64,000 nt of DNA. It comes from Agrobacterium vaccinii (lineage in GTDB: Bacteria > Pseudomonadota > Alphaproteobacteria > Rhizobiales > Rhizobiaceae). Of the stretch, positions 16,475 to 25,238 are shown one piece after another; the stretch's first letter is position 1; each line of letters opens with the position of its first letter. The stretch is from positions 909,501-973,500 of the forward strand of contig NZ_CP054151.1 of the NCBI RefSeq assembly GCF_021310995.1. Direction: 5' to 3'. The notes under the pieces were generated by a model. It searched no databases. It worked only from the letters and a program-made list of their open reading frames with translations, and had not been told where the DNA came from. The position numbers and the translations under genes were made by a program.

Positions 16475-17728
16475 ATGAAAATCTGTATCGTCGCACAGAC
16501 ATTCGCGCCCCAGGAGGAGGGTGGTGCAGAGATCGTCGCACGCATGTGCGCGGCTGAGCTTTCGCGTTACCATGACGTCATCATTCTCTCCCTCGGTCTG
16601 GAGGGTGACAGCGTTGCGCCACCCGGCGAAAGCATCAACAGCGACGGCATTCGGGTTCTGCGCGTCAACTGGCACAACAGTTATCTGCCGGGGCCGCGCA
16701 AACCAGCAGTGGGCAAGCTGACCAAACTGGCCTGGCACATTCGCAACGCGCTGGGCGCGACTTCTGCCGATGAGGTCAAGGAACTTTTGCTGCGGGAAAA
16801 GGTCGATCTCGTCTACGCCCATAATTCCGCAAAAATGCAGCCCGCCATTTTCGAAGCGACCAGTGCGCTCAACATACCGCTCTGTCTGCATTTGCATGAT
16901 TATGCGCTGCTATGCCCAAAATCGAGCATGTTTCGCAGCTCCGGTAATTGTGAAAAGCCCTGCCTCGAATGCCGGGTGCTGACCGCGCGCATCAAATCCA
17001 GCAAGGGTGATGGCGTGACCGCGATTTCTGTCAGCGATGCGCTGCGCCAACGGTTCCTGCGCAACGGCGTTCTGAAGAAAGCCGACTGGCACGTTCTTTT
17101 GAACGCCAATCGCAGTGGAGCGCTGTTTCATGCGCCCCTCGTGGGTCGCAAGAGTGGTACCAGCGAAGTCTTCACCTTCGGGTATCTCGGTGCTCTTGCT
17201 GAAGAAAAAGGTGTCGAGGATTTGATTCAGGCCTTCCTCAAATTGCCGCAGACCAAGGCCGCCACGCTTCTAATCGCAGGTCGTGGCAGGGACGATTACG
17301 AGCGGCATCTGAAGGCGCTCGCTGGCGACGCCGCAATCCGCTTTCTTGGCTTCGTGCGGCCGGAAGAAGTCTATAAGGTCGCCGATGTCGTCGTCGTTCC
17401 CTCACGCTGGCATGAGCCGCAAAGCCTAATCTTGATGGAAGCCGCGACCTATGGCGTGCCCGTCATAGGAACGGAGCGGGGTGGGACACCGGAAATTCTG
17501 CGCGACCTTGGAACGGGCTGGTGTTACGATCCAGACCGGGAGACGGGCCTGCTGGAAACTCTGGAAAGGGCGCTGGCGATCGGCCATGAAAATTGGTGGC
17601 GAGAGCGGGATAGGCATTTCCCGGGTATTGAAGGTTTCAAGGGAACGTCGGAAGCATCGGGATATTATCGCAAGCTCAATGATATCCTGATGGCAGCAAA
17701 GGCTGCGGGCGAGACAACGTCTCACTGA
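16475..17728 (+). CDS. Glycosyltransferase family 4, paralogue of the 12666-13901 gene
   Basis: About 417 residues. The N-terminus MKICIVAQTFAPQEEGGAEI, the LCPKSSMFR motif with the C-x3-C-x2-C cluster (NCEKPCLEC), and the donor site SRWHEPQSLILMEAATYGVPVI are all nearly shared with the divergent paralogue, so the pair arose by duplication. I chose the ATG at 16475 because it aligns with the paralogue start; an upstream in-frame ATG at 16418 would add 19 residues. It probably adds a related sugar in the same polysaccharide. Confidence 0.84.
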   Translation: MKICIVAQTFAPQEEGGAEIVARMCAAELSRYHDVIILSLGLEGDSVAPPGESINSDGIRVLRVNWHNSYLPGPRKPAVGKLTKLAWHIRNALGATSADEVKELLLREKVDLVYAHNSAKMQPAIFEATSALNIPLCLHLHDYALLCPKSSMFRSSGNCEKPCLECRVLTARIKSSKGDGVTAISVSDALRQRFLRNGVLKKADWHVLLNANRSGALFHAPLVGRKSGTSEVFTFGYLGALAEEKGVEDLIQAFLKLPQTKAATLLIAGRGRDDYERHLKALAGDAAIRFLGFVRPEEVYKVADVVVVPSRWHEPQSLILMEAATYGVPVIGTERGGTPEILRDLGTGWCYDPDRETGLLETLERALAIGHENWWRERDRHFPGIEGFKGTSEASGYYRKLNDILMAAKAAGETTSH

Positions 17729-17846
17729 ATGTGACCTATGGAGAAGCAGCGTTAGCTTGGATTTCGAAGTACATATCAAGCATTGATTAACGTGAATACG
17801 GCATGGTGCATGACAGTTGCTTGAGACATCCATTGGAGGGTGGGAC

Positions 17847-19700
17847 ATGAATGCCGGTTTCAACCTGCCAAAAGCGAATGATAAAAGCGCGCAGATCGCC
17901 GCCGACTATCCGGTCGTTTTTGCAGATACGATCGGTCTTTTCCGGCCTGCCGATGCATTGACGCTTCCTGATCTTTCCCGGAATGAAGGCACGGCGTGGG
18001 CTGCAGATACGGCTGTTCTGTTCGTGGGCTCCTGGGGGTTCGAGGAACTTTGCGCCCGAAAATTCTGGCAGCAGCTGGCTGTCGAACTCTCCAAGCGCGG
18101 CATGGCCAGCTTGCGTTTCGACTATCCCGGTACTGGCGATGCGCTCGACCATCCCGATTATGCTGATGGTTTGGAAGTCTGGCTTGATACTGTCAGGGCC
18201 GCGGCGCGGACACTGCGAGAACTGGCTGGTGTCAAGAGATTGCTGTTGATTGGCCACGGGATCGGTGGTGCGATGGCGTGGCGCGTGGCGGAAACCATGG
18301 AAGATGTCGCGGGTGTGGCGCTTGCGGCACCGGCTCTTTCCGGGCGTCACTGGCTGCGAGAATTCGTGGCGTTGAGCCGCATTGCCAATCAGGGCGCCAT
18401 ACTGACGGGAAATTCGGCCTCCGGGCCAACCATGGGCGAGCAGGTCATACCAAAGGCGGTGACGTCAGGGCTAAAACTGCTGAAGATCACCGATGCGCAG
18501 AAGGCGCCCGCCGCCAACATTCTGATGCTGCAGCAGGAGAACCGCCCGGCGGATGCGACGTTTGCCGAGCATTTGCACACACTTGGCGTCAATGTTCAGG
18601 CCCAGACCTTTGAGGGCTACGAACGGTTCATCCGGGATGTTCTCTTTTCCGTACCGCCGACGGCCTCTATCGATGTCATCGCAAAGTGGGCTGCCGGTCT
18701 GACGCAGCGCATTCCGGCCGCCGTTCCTACCCATTTACAAGAGCATGGCTCCACAGCCCTCGAAGCCGAGTGTTTTACGGAAACCCCTGTTCGGTTTGGT
18801 GAGGGCAACCGTCTCTACGGTGTGTTGTGCGAGCCGCGTGGACCGCGCAAGGGTGCAACAGTGCTGGTTTTGCCGACCGGTTATGAGCGTGCGTCCGGCT
18901 GGGGGCGCATATCCGTTCGCTTGTGCCGGGATCTGGCGCGCACGGGTGTTGCAAGCCTGCGCTTCGACATGGCCAATATTGCTGACAGCCCTGCCGTTCC
19001 CGGTCGCCCGGAGCAGATCATCTATGGCGACGGGCAGCTTGCGGATGTTGATGCCGCGATGGAGTTTCTGACGGAAAAGAAGCTGTTTCCCGTGGTGGTG
19101 ACCGGGCGGTGCAGCGGCGGATGGGCCGCTTTTAAAAGTGGCGTGCGGGACATGCGCTTCAGCGGTGTCGTCCCGGTCAATGTTTTCGACTTTTACATTC
19201 CACCTGATGCAGATGTGGAAGCGCTGCTGATCTCATCGCGCCAGCCCTTGGCAAGCTACGGTGCCAAATTGTTGCGCGGCAGCTTCTGGCGCAAGGTGCT
19301 GCGCGGCGAAGTCAGGGTCAGGAACGGTATCGTCAATCTCTGGGCCATGGTGATGGGCAAGGCCATTTCCTTCACAACGCCCATTATGGTGCGTTTTCCT
19401 TTTCTGTCACCACGGTTTCATGCCCTTTCGCAGGATTTCAATGCGATAGCCGCCAATGATACGCGCATGTCCATCGTCTTTACGGAAGGCGACATTGGTG
19501 CAGCGATGCTCGAAACCAATTTCGGACCGCGCGGTCGCCTGTTGACGTGCCGATATGGCAATCCGCGTATCGCCTTCATCGAAAACGCCGATCACAATCT
19601 GACCACAGCGGAAGCCCGCCATGCTTGGGCCGATGAAGTCAGAGCTATCGCAATGCAATTTCCACCTACGCATCAGGACGCGTCTGTCACCTCTGCCTGA
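17847..19700 (+). CDS. Two-domain alpha/beta-hydrolase-like protein without serine nucleophiles
   Basis: About 617 residues holding two alpha/beta-hydrolase-like domains. In the first (residues about 50-290) the nucleophile elbow reads LLIGHGIGGAMAW, with glycine where the catalytic serine should be. In the second (about 315-600) it reads VVTGRCSGGWAAF, with cysteine at that place. DYPGTGDALDHPDY and FDMANIADSPA segments resemble the hydrolases found beside exopolysaccharide export systems (exosortase-associated type). The start at 17847 has GGAGGGTGG just upstream. It follows the glycosyltransferases on the same strand, 118 bp away. It may act on acyl groups of the polysaccharide or be a non-catalytic partner; that is not settled by sequence. 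Confidence 0.65.
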   Translation: MNAGFNLPKANDKSAQIAADYPVVFADTIGLFRPADALTLPDLSRNEGTAWAADTAVLFVGSWGFEELCARKFWQQLAVELSKRGMASLRFDYPGTGDALDHPDYADGLEVWLDTVRAAARTLRELAGVKRLLLIGHGIGGAMAWRVAETMEDVAGVALAAPALSGRHWLREFVALSRIANQGAILTGNSASGPTMGEQVIPKAVTSGLKLLKITDAQKAPAANILMLQQENRPADATFAEHLHTLGVNVQAQTFEGYERFIRDVLFSVPPTASIDVIAKWAAGLTQRIPAAVPTHLQEHGSTALEAECFTETPVRFGEGNRLYGVLCEPRGPRKGATVLVLPTGYERASGWGRISVRLCRDLARTGVASLRFDMANIADSPAVPGRPEQIIYGDGQLADVDAAMEFLTEKKLFPVVVTGRCSGGWAAFKSGVRDMRFSGVVPVNVFDFYIPPDADVEALLISSRQPLASYGAKLLRGSFWRKVLRGEVRVRNGIVNLWAMVMGKAISFTTPIMVRFPFLSPRFHALSQDFNAIAANDTRMSIVFTEGDIGAAMLETNFGPRGRLLTCRYGNPRIAFIENADHNLTTAEARHAWADEVRAIAMQFPPTHQDASVTSA

Positions 19701-19832
19701 AGATACCGGCAGTGCTCTATGTGACATCTGGCAAAACATGAAGTAGTCTGGTCTGCGTCGCAGTCCAGACTCGACACTCTGCCTCAAAATTAACATCGAC
19801 CACGACCACCTGCTAAGAAAACAGGCAAAAGA

Positions 19833-19867
19833 TTTATCATCCGATAAAAAATTTATCATTTGATAAA
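19833..19867. promoter_or_regulatory. Tandem palindromes upstream of rutA (candidate operators)
   Basis: Two 16-bp palindromes of the form TTTATC-N4-GATAAA: TTTATCATCCGATAAA at 19833-19848 and TTTATCATTTGATAAA at 19852-19867, 19 bp start to start and 115-149 bp upstream of rutA. They look like a dimer pair for a dedicated repressor. They do not resemble the enterobacterial RutR site as I recall it. Confidence 0.6.
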
Positions 19868-19891
19868 AATAAACATACAGAGAAAGACTAA

Positions 19892-19909
19892 CCTATTGAT
19901 TTCAATAGG
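19892..19909. promoter_or_regulatory. Second palindrome upstream of rutA
   Basis: CCTATTGA-TT-TCAATAGG has perfect 8-bp arms and lies 73 bp upstream of rutA, between the tandem palindromes and the gene. It could be an operator or a leader hairpin. Confidence 0.45.
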
Positions 19910-19981
19910 CATCACGAACTGGCACAGAAACTGCATTTGATCTCTCAAAAGTTCACACGGGAACAAGAACTGGAGAATGCA

Positions 19982-21073
19982 ATGGAAGTAGGTGTTTTCA
20001 TACCGATCGGGAACAACGGTTGGCTGCTCTCTGAAAATGCGCCGCAATACAAGCCCACCTTCGAGCTTAACAAGCAGATCACGCTTGCAGCCGAGAAATA
20101 CGGGTTCGATTTTGCCCTGTCCATGATCAAGCTTCGCGGCTTTGGTGGCAAGACGGAGTTCTGGGATTACAATCTCGAATCCTTCACGCTGATGGCCGGG
20201 CTCGCGGCGGTCACATCGAAAATCAAGCTTTTCGGCACCACTGCCACGCTCGTCATGCCACCGGCCATCGTCGCGCGCATGGCAACCACCATCGATTCCA
20301 TTTCGGGCGGTCGTTTCGGGATCAACCTCATTACCGGCTGGCAGAGACCGGAATACAGCCAGATGGGCCTGTGGCCGGGCGATGATTATTTCGGCGATCG
20401 ATACGAATATCTGAGTGAATATACCACCGTGCTTCAAGAGCTTTTGACGACAGGGCAATCGGACTTGAAGGGCAAGTATTTCACCATGGACGACTGCCGG
20501 ATGAAGCCGGTGCCCGAGGGCAATGTCAAGCTGATCTGTGCTGGTTCGTCGGATAAGGGTCTTGCGTTCTCGGCGAAATTTGCAGATTATGGCTTTTGCT
20601 TTGGTGTGGGTGTGAACACGCCGAAAGCCTTTGCACCCACAAACGAACGTCTTCTCGCCGCCACCGAAAAGACCGGTCGCGATGTGCGGTCCTGTGTGTT
20701 GACGATGGTGCTGGCCGAAGAAAAGTCCGAGGACGCCTGGGCAAAGTGGGAACACTACAAGGCCGGTGCCGACCAGGAGGCCATCAAATGGCTGGGCCTT
20801 CAGAGCTCCGTCGATACGAAATCTGGATCGGATACCAATGTCAGGCACATGTCCAACCCGGTTTCCGCCGTCAACATCAACATGGGAACGCTGATCGGCT
20901 CCTACGAGGAAGTGGCCGCGATGCTGGACGAAATGAGCGAAGTGCCGGGTACCGGTGGCGTTATGCTGACTTTCGATGACTTTGTCGAAGGTATCGAAAA
21001 ATTCGGCAAATTCGTACAGCCCTTGATGAAGAGCCGCGCCCATGTCACCGCGGCGCTGGAGGCAGCCGAATGA
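19982..21073 (+). CDS. rutA: Pyrimidine monooxygenase RutA
   Basis: Luciferase-like flavin monooxygenase that opens the uracil ring at N3-C4, using FMNH2 from RutF. It has 363 residues, the usual length. Recognisable segments are [20 protein letters not shown] at the N-terminus, [20 protein letters not shown], and [20 protein letters not shown], which is the flavin-binding region of this family. I chose the ATG at 19982 with GGAG ten bases upstream. It is the first gene of rutABCDEF and overlaps rutB by 4 bp. Two groups of palindromes precede it. Confidence 0.95.
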   Translation: MEVGVFIPIGNNGWLLSENAPQYKPTFELNKQITLAAEKYGFDFALSMIKLRGFGGKTEFWDYNLESFTLMAGLAAVTSKIKLFGTTATLVMPPAIVARMATTIDSISGGRFGINLITGWQRPEYSQMGLWPGDDYFGDRYEYLSEYTTVLQELLTTGQSDLKGKYFTMDDCRMKPVPEGNVKLICAGSSDKGLAFSAKFADYGFCFGVGVNTPKAFAPTNERLLAATEKTGRDVRSCVLTMVLAEEKSEDAWAKWEHYKAGADQEAIKWLGLQSSVDTKSGSDTNVRHMSNPVSAVNINMGTLIGSYEEVAAMLDEMSEVPGTGGVMLTFDDFVEGIEKFGKFVQPLMKSRAHVTAALEAAE

Positions 21074-21810
21074 GCGATACCTTGGTTGCCGGTTACACAC
21101 CGCCGAAGAGCCGCACCGAAAGCGTCACTCTGCCCGCCCGGCCAGAGCCGATTTCTCTAAAACCGAGCGAGACCGCCGTTGTCGTGGTGGATATGCAAAA
21201 CGCCTATTCGACCGAAGGCGGCTATGTCGATCTGGCCGGGTTCGATATCTCGGGTGCGAAATCGACTATCGCCAATATCGGCAAGACGCTGTCGGCTGCC
21301 CGTGCGGCCGGTGTGCAGGTCATCTATTTTCAGAATGGCTGGGATAAGGATTATGTCGAGGCAGGGGGACCTGGTTCTCCCAACTGGCACAAGTCCAATG
21401 CCTTGAAGACCATGCGGGCACGACCGGAATTGCAGGGGAAACTGCTGGCCAAGGGCACATGGGATTATGCCATCGTCGATGAGCTGCAACCCCAGCCCGG
21501 CGACATTCTGGTGCCGAAAACCCGCTATAGCGGTTTCTTCAACACCAATATGGACAGCGTTTTGCGGGCGAGGGGTATTCGCAACCTTGTTTTCGTCGGC
21601 ATTGCGACGAATGTCTGCGTGGAAAGCTCACTGCGGGATGCCTTCCATCTCGAATATTTCGGCGTGATGCTGGAAGACGCGACGCACCATCTTGGCCCTG
21701 ACTTCATTCAGCAGGCAACCGTCTATAACGTCGAGAAATTCTTCGGTTGGGTCGCTACGGTCAATGACTTCTGCGCCGTGATTTCCCAAGCCGCACCGTT
21801 GCACGAATAA
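21070..21810 (+). CDS. rutB: Ureidoacrylate amidohydrolase RutB
   Basis: Isochorismatase-like hydrolase of 246 residues that splits the ring-opened ureidoacrylate (peracid) to aminoacrylate and carbamate. The expected triad is visible: Asp41 in [15 protein letters not shown], Lys150 in [11 protein letters not shown] and Cys183 in [11 protein letters not shown]. Its ATG overlaps the rutA stop by 4 bp. The order and spacing fit a single transcript. Confidence 0.93.
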   Translation: MSDTLVAGYTPPKSRTESVTLPARPEPISLKPSETAVVVVDMQNAYSTEGGYVDLAGFDISGAKSTIANIGKTLSAARAAGVQVIYFQNGWDKDYVEAGGPGSPNWHKSNALKTMRARPELQGKLLAKGTWDYAIVDELQPQPGDILVPKTRYSGFFNTNMDSVLRARGIRNLVFVGIATNVCVESSLRDAFHLEYFGVMLEDATHHLGPDFIQQATVYNVEKFFGWVATVNDFCAVISQAAPLHE

Positions 21811-21840
21811 CCCGACCCGATCAAAGAGGAGAACACGACA

Positions 21841-22227
21841 ATGCCGAAGAAAATTATCGTTCCTGAAGGCACATCCAAACCAATCGCGCCATTTTCACCG
21901 GGAACACTGGCCGATGGCGTCGTATACGTGTCTGGCACTCTGCCGTTCGACAAGAACAACGACGTCGTGCATGTGGGAGACGCTGCCGCCCAGACCCGGC
22001 ATGTGCTGGAAACCATCAAATCCGTCATCGAAACCGCTGGCGGCACCATGGATGACGTGACCATGAACCACATCTTCATCACCGACTGGGCAAATTATCA
22101 GGCGGTCAATACCGTCTATTCCGAGTATTTTCCCGGTGACAAGCCGGCGCGCTATTGCATCCTGTGCGGTCTGGTCAAGCCGGACGCGCTGGTGGAGATC
22201 GCAACCGTCGCCCATATCGGCACATAA
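21841..22227 (+). CDS. rutC: Aminoacrylate peracid reductase/deaminase RutC (RidA/YjgF family)
   Basis: 128 residues of the RidA-like family; in the Rut pathway it handles the aminoacrylate intermediate and protects cells from it. Characteristic segments are [38 protein letters not shown] and the C-terminal [22 protein letters not shown] lies just before the ATG at 21841. It sits 30 bp after rutB. Confidence 0.92.
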   Translation: MPKKIIVPEGTSKPIAPFSPGTLADGVVYVSGTLPFDKNNDVVHVGDAAAQTRHVLETIKSVIETAGGTMDDVTMNHIFITDWANYQAVNTVYSEYFPGDKPARYCILCGLVKPDALVEIATVAHIGT

Positions 22228-22242
22228 CGGCTGGATGGCGCA

Positions 22243-23031
22243 ATGATCTATTTCGAAGTTCAGGGTCGTGATGAAGCCGATGCGCAAACCATCCTGCTGT
22301 CATCGGGGCTGGGCGGTTCCGGCTCCTATTGGGCACCCCAGATGGACATGCTGCAACGGCATTTTCGCGTGGTGGTCTATGATCATCATGGCACCGGCAG
22401 AACAGGTGGAGAAGTCCCGCAGTCCGGCGGCATAACCGCCATGGCGGATGATGTCATCGAGATTGCGAAGGTGCTGAACCTCGAAGCATTCCACTTTATG
22501 GGCCATGCGCTGGGTGGGTTGATCGGGCTGGATATCGCCCTTCGCAAACCCGGCCTCATCGATAGACTGGTCCTCGTCAATGCTTGGAGCAAGGCGGACG
22601 CCCATTCCGGCAGGTGTTTCGATACCCGGATCTCCCTCCTGGAAAACTCAGGTGTCGAAGCATTCGTGAAGGCTCAACCGCTGTTTCTTTACCCGGCTCA
22701 GTGGATGTCCGACAATGCCGAACGGCTTGCCAGGGATGACGCCCACGGCGTCAGTCATTTTCAGGGCAAGGACAATGTTTTGCGTCGGATTGCGGCACTG
22801 AGAGCGTTCGATGTGGATGACAGACTTGCAGACATCGAGAACGCAACACTGGTCATCGCCGCCAAGGACGATCTTCTTGTACCATACTCCCGTTCACTCC
22901 GGCTTGCGGAGGGTTTGCCGAACGCGCAACTCGTCCTTTTCGATGGGGGCGCCCATGCGGTCAACGTGACCGATGCCACTCTTTTTAACACCCGGCTCGA
23001 GACATTTTTGCTCGCCTCAAAGCCGAACTGA
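22243..23031 (+). CDS. rutD: Aminoacrylate hydrolase RutD
   Basis: 262-residue alpha/beta-hydrolase that speeds loss of ammonia from aminoacrylate to give malonic semialdehyde. The nucleophile elbow reads FMGHALGGLIG, with alanine in place of serine. As I recall, RutD proteins normally lack the serine, so this is a family trait, not decay. The histidine in LFDGGAHAVNVTD is present. It lies 15 bp after rutC. Confidence 0.9.
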   Translation: MIYFEVQGRDEADAQTILLSSGLGGSGSYWAPQMDMLQRHFRVVVYDHHGTGRTGGEVPQSGGITAMADDVIEIAKVLNLEAFHFMGHALGGLIGLDIALRKPGLIDRLVLVNAWSKADAHSGRCFDTRISLLENSGVEAFVKAQPLFLYPAQWMSDNAERLARDDAHGVSHFQGKDNVLRRIAALRAFDVDDRLADIENATLVIAAKDDLLVPYSRSLRLAEGLPNAQLVLFDGGAHAVNVTDATLFNTRLETFLLASKPN

Positions 23032-23046
23032 ATAGGACGATACTCC

Positions 23047-23631
23047 ATGCCCCTTGATGAACAGGCACTTTCAACACTTTTCACAGAAGCCCGCACCCAT
23101 AATGGCTGGACTGACAAGCCGGTCGCGGATGCGCTTTTGCGCGACCTCTACGACCTGACCAAGATGGGACCGACATCGGCCAATTGCTCGCCGGGGCGGT
23201 TCGTTTTCATTCGCTCTGCCGATGCGAAGGAAAAGCTGAGACCAGCGCTGTCATCAGGCAATCTCGAAAAGACCATGACGGCCCCGGTGACGGTGATTGC
23301 CGCCATCGACGCGGAGTTTTACGAGAAGCTTCCGACGCTGTTCCCGCACGCCGATGCAAAATCGTGGTTCACATCCAGCCCCGCCATGGCCGAGGAGACG
23401 GCGTTTCGCAACGCCACGCTTCAGGCGGGATATCTCATTCTGGCAGCACGAGCGCTGGGGCTCGATACCGGGGCCATGTCGGGTTTCGACAAGACGAAGG
23501 TGGATGAGGCGTTTTTCGCTGGCACGACATGGAAGTCCAATTTCCTGATCAATCTGGGATATGGCGATGCATCGAAACTGTTTGGTCGCCTTCCCCGTCT
23601 TCCCTTTGAAGATGCCTGCCAGTTGGTTTGA
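23047..23631 (+). CDS. rutE: Malonic semialdehyde reductase RutE
   Basis: 194-residue nitroreductase-fold protein that reduces malonic semialdehyde to 3-hydroxypropionate. Diagnostic segments are [21 protein letters not shown] and [24 protein letters not shown]. It follows rutD by 15 bp and precedes rutF by 25 bp. The transaminase at 4547-5881 is of a type that could also use malonic semialdehyde and beta-alanine, though the two loci are far apart. Confidence 0.92.
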   Translation: MPLDEQALSTLFTEARTHNGWTDKPVADALLRDLYDLTKMGPTSANCSPGRFVFIRSADAKEKLRPALSSGNLEKTMTAPVTVIAAIDAEFYEKLPTLFPHADAKSWFTSSPAMAEETAFRNATLQAGYLILAARALGLDTGAMSGFDKTKVDEAFFAGTTWKSNFLINLGYGDASKLFGRLPRLPFEDACQLV

Positions 23632-23656
23632 TGAGTTGTTAGGAAAGGTCGTTTAG

Positions 23657-24181
23657 ATGCAGAGGCTGTCTCTCGATAAGGATACCGAAATGGAGACGAA
23701 GACTGCCGAACAGCGCAGCCTGGACTATCGTAACGCCATGGCCCAATTGGCTGGCGCGGTCAACATCGTCACGACCGATGGCCCAGAAGGCAGGGCCGGT
23801 TTTGCCGCGACTGCCGTGTGCAGCGTCTCAGATAATCCACCGACTCTGCTGGTTTGTCTGAACCGCAACTCGTCTGCTCACAGATATGTCGCTGGAAACG
23901 GTGTCGTCTGCATCAACACGCTGGCAGCCGATCAGGAGCAGTTGAGCAGCCTTTTTGGCGGCAAGACGCCGATCGATCAGCGTTTTGCAGCCGGGGAGTG
24001 GAGCACGCTTGAAACCGGAGCGCCCCTTCTCGAGGGCGCGCTCTGCTCGTTCGATTGCCGCATCCGCACCATCCATGATGGCGGCACCCACGATATTCTG
24101 ATCTGCGATGTCATGGACACGGTCATTGGTGAAGGCGAGGAAGCGCTGGTCTATTTCAAGCGCGCCTACCGTCACCTCTAG
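23657..24181 (+). CDS. rutF: FMN reductase RutF
   Basis: 174-residue flavin reductase that supplies FMNH2 to RutA. The FMN-binding core [19 protein letters not shown] and [20 protein letters not shown] is intact. AGGAAAGG precedes the ATG at 23657. Its TAG stop is made of the TA target of the adjacent insertion sequence plus the first base of that element. The uninterrupted site would read TAA at the same place, so the protein is unchanged. No rutG (uracil permease) follows. Confidence 0.93.
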   Translation: MQRLSLDKDTEMETKTAEQRSLDYRNAMAQLAGAVNIVTTDGPEGRAGFAATAVCSVSDNPPTLLVCLNRNSSAHRYVAGNGVVCINTLAADQEQLSSLFGGKTPIDQRFAAGEWSTLETGAPLLEGALCSFDCRIRTIHDGGTHDILICDVMDTVIGEGEEALVYFKRAYRHL

Positions 24182-25227
24182 AGCGCTTCACCTTTTGACG
24201 GAACCATATCCTGCATTTCTGATGTAGTTTGCGCATTCGTCGGGTCGGATCGTTTCGACCAGCCCGCCAATATGCCGCCAGGTATCTTCGATGCTGCGCT
24301 TCTGTGCGTTGCGCATCCAGTGCTTTATCTTCGAGAAGGCCTGTTCGATTGGATTGAGGTCCGGCGAGTAGGGTGGCAGGAACCATAGCCGAGCACCGGC
24401 AGCCGTGATCGCCTGACGGACTGCCGCGGATTTGTGGCTGCCAAGATTGTCCATGACGACGATGTCGCCTGGCTTGAGAACCGGAACCAACTGCTGTTCG
24501 ACATAGGCACGAAAGCACTGACCGTTGATCGGTCCGTCGAAGACACAAGGTGCTGCCAACCGATCCTTTCTCAATGCACCGAGGAATGTCAGCGTACGCC
24601 AGTGCCCATGCGGCGCAAACGCACGCAGTCGCTTGCCTTTGGGTCCCCAGCCCTTGATGGGTGTCATGTTGGTCTTGATCCAGGTCTCATCAATGAAGAC
24701 CAGCCGTTCAGGATCGAGGTGATGCTGTAAGGTCTTCCATCGCTCTCTTCTACGGGCGACATCGGCACGCGCCTGTTCAAGGGCGAACAGCGTTTTTTTT
24801 AAAGCGCAGCCCCTCGCTGCGGATGAATTTCCAAATCGTATTGTGGGAGACGGCGATGCCTCGCAAGGCAAGTTCGGCCTTCAGTCCATGCAGTGTCAGG
24901 TGTGGATTCTGAGCGAGCCGTTCGGCAATGAAGCTGCGATGTGGCTCCAGGATGCGCTTGCGGTAACCACCCATCTTGCCTGGACGAACCGATCCGGTCG
25001 CACGATGGCGCTGAGACCATTTCACCACCGAAGACGCGGCCACATCAAAGCGCGCTGCAACGGCACGGACGCTTTCGCCGCTCGACACGGCTGCGACAAC
25101 ACGTTCACGAAGATCATTTGATATCGGTGCGGTCATCAGATGCTGGCCTCCATCCAGCCAACATCAGTGAATCACATCAGAACTGATTTGGGAATCAAAC
25201 CCGATTCAGAAAGACGTGGAAACGCTC
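24181..25227. mobile_element. IS630-family insertion sequence
   Basis: A 1,047-bp element flanked by TA on both sides (24179-24180 and 25228-25229), the target duplication of this family. The ends begin GAGCGCTTC on the left and, read inward on the other strand, GAGCGTTTC on the right; similarity then falls off, about 11 matches in 17. It contains one transposase gene split over two frames. It lies exactly at the 3' end of rutF. Confidence 0.85.
24188..25136 (-). CDS. IS630-family transposase, two overlapping frames
   Basis: The first frame (24777-25136) holds the helix-turn-helix DNA-binding part, starting [20 protein letters not shown]. The second frame (24188-24871) holds the DDE catalytic domain: [17 protein letters not shown] and [13 protein letters not shown] carry the three acidic residues. 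The frames meet at a run of eight A on the coding strand (24793-24800) after TTT. Removal of one A, or a +1 shift there, would give a continuous product through a [10 protein letters not shown] junction. Many members of this family are expressed by frameshift or slippage at such a run, so the gene may be functional. Confidence 0.82.
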
Positions 25228-25238
25228 TAAAGTTTGTT

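Noticed and set aside
19856..21100. A 414-codon open frame on the minus strand opposite rutA
   Set aside because: rutA is unmistakable on the other strand. The antisense frame has no recognisable domain.
22489..22530. Missing catalytic serine in RutD (GHALGG)
   Set aside because: As I recall, RutD proteins normally have alanine here, so this is not a decayed gene.
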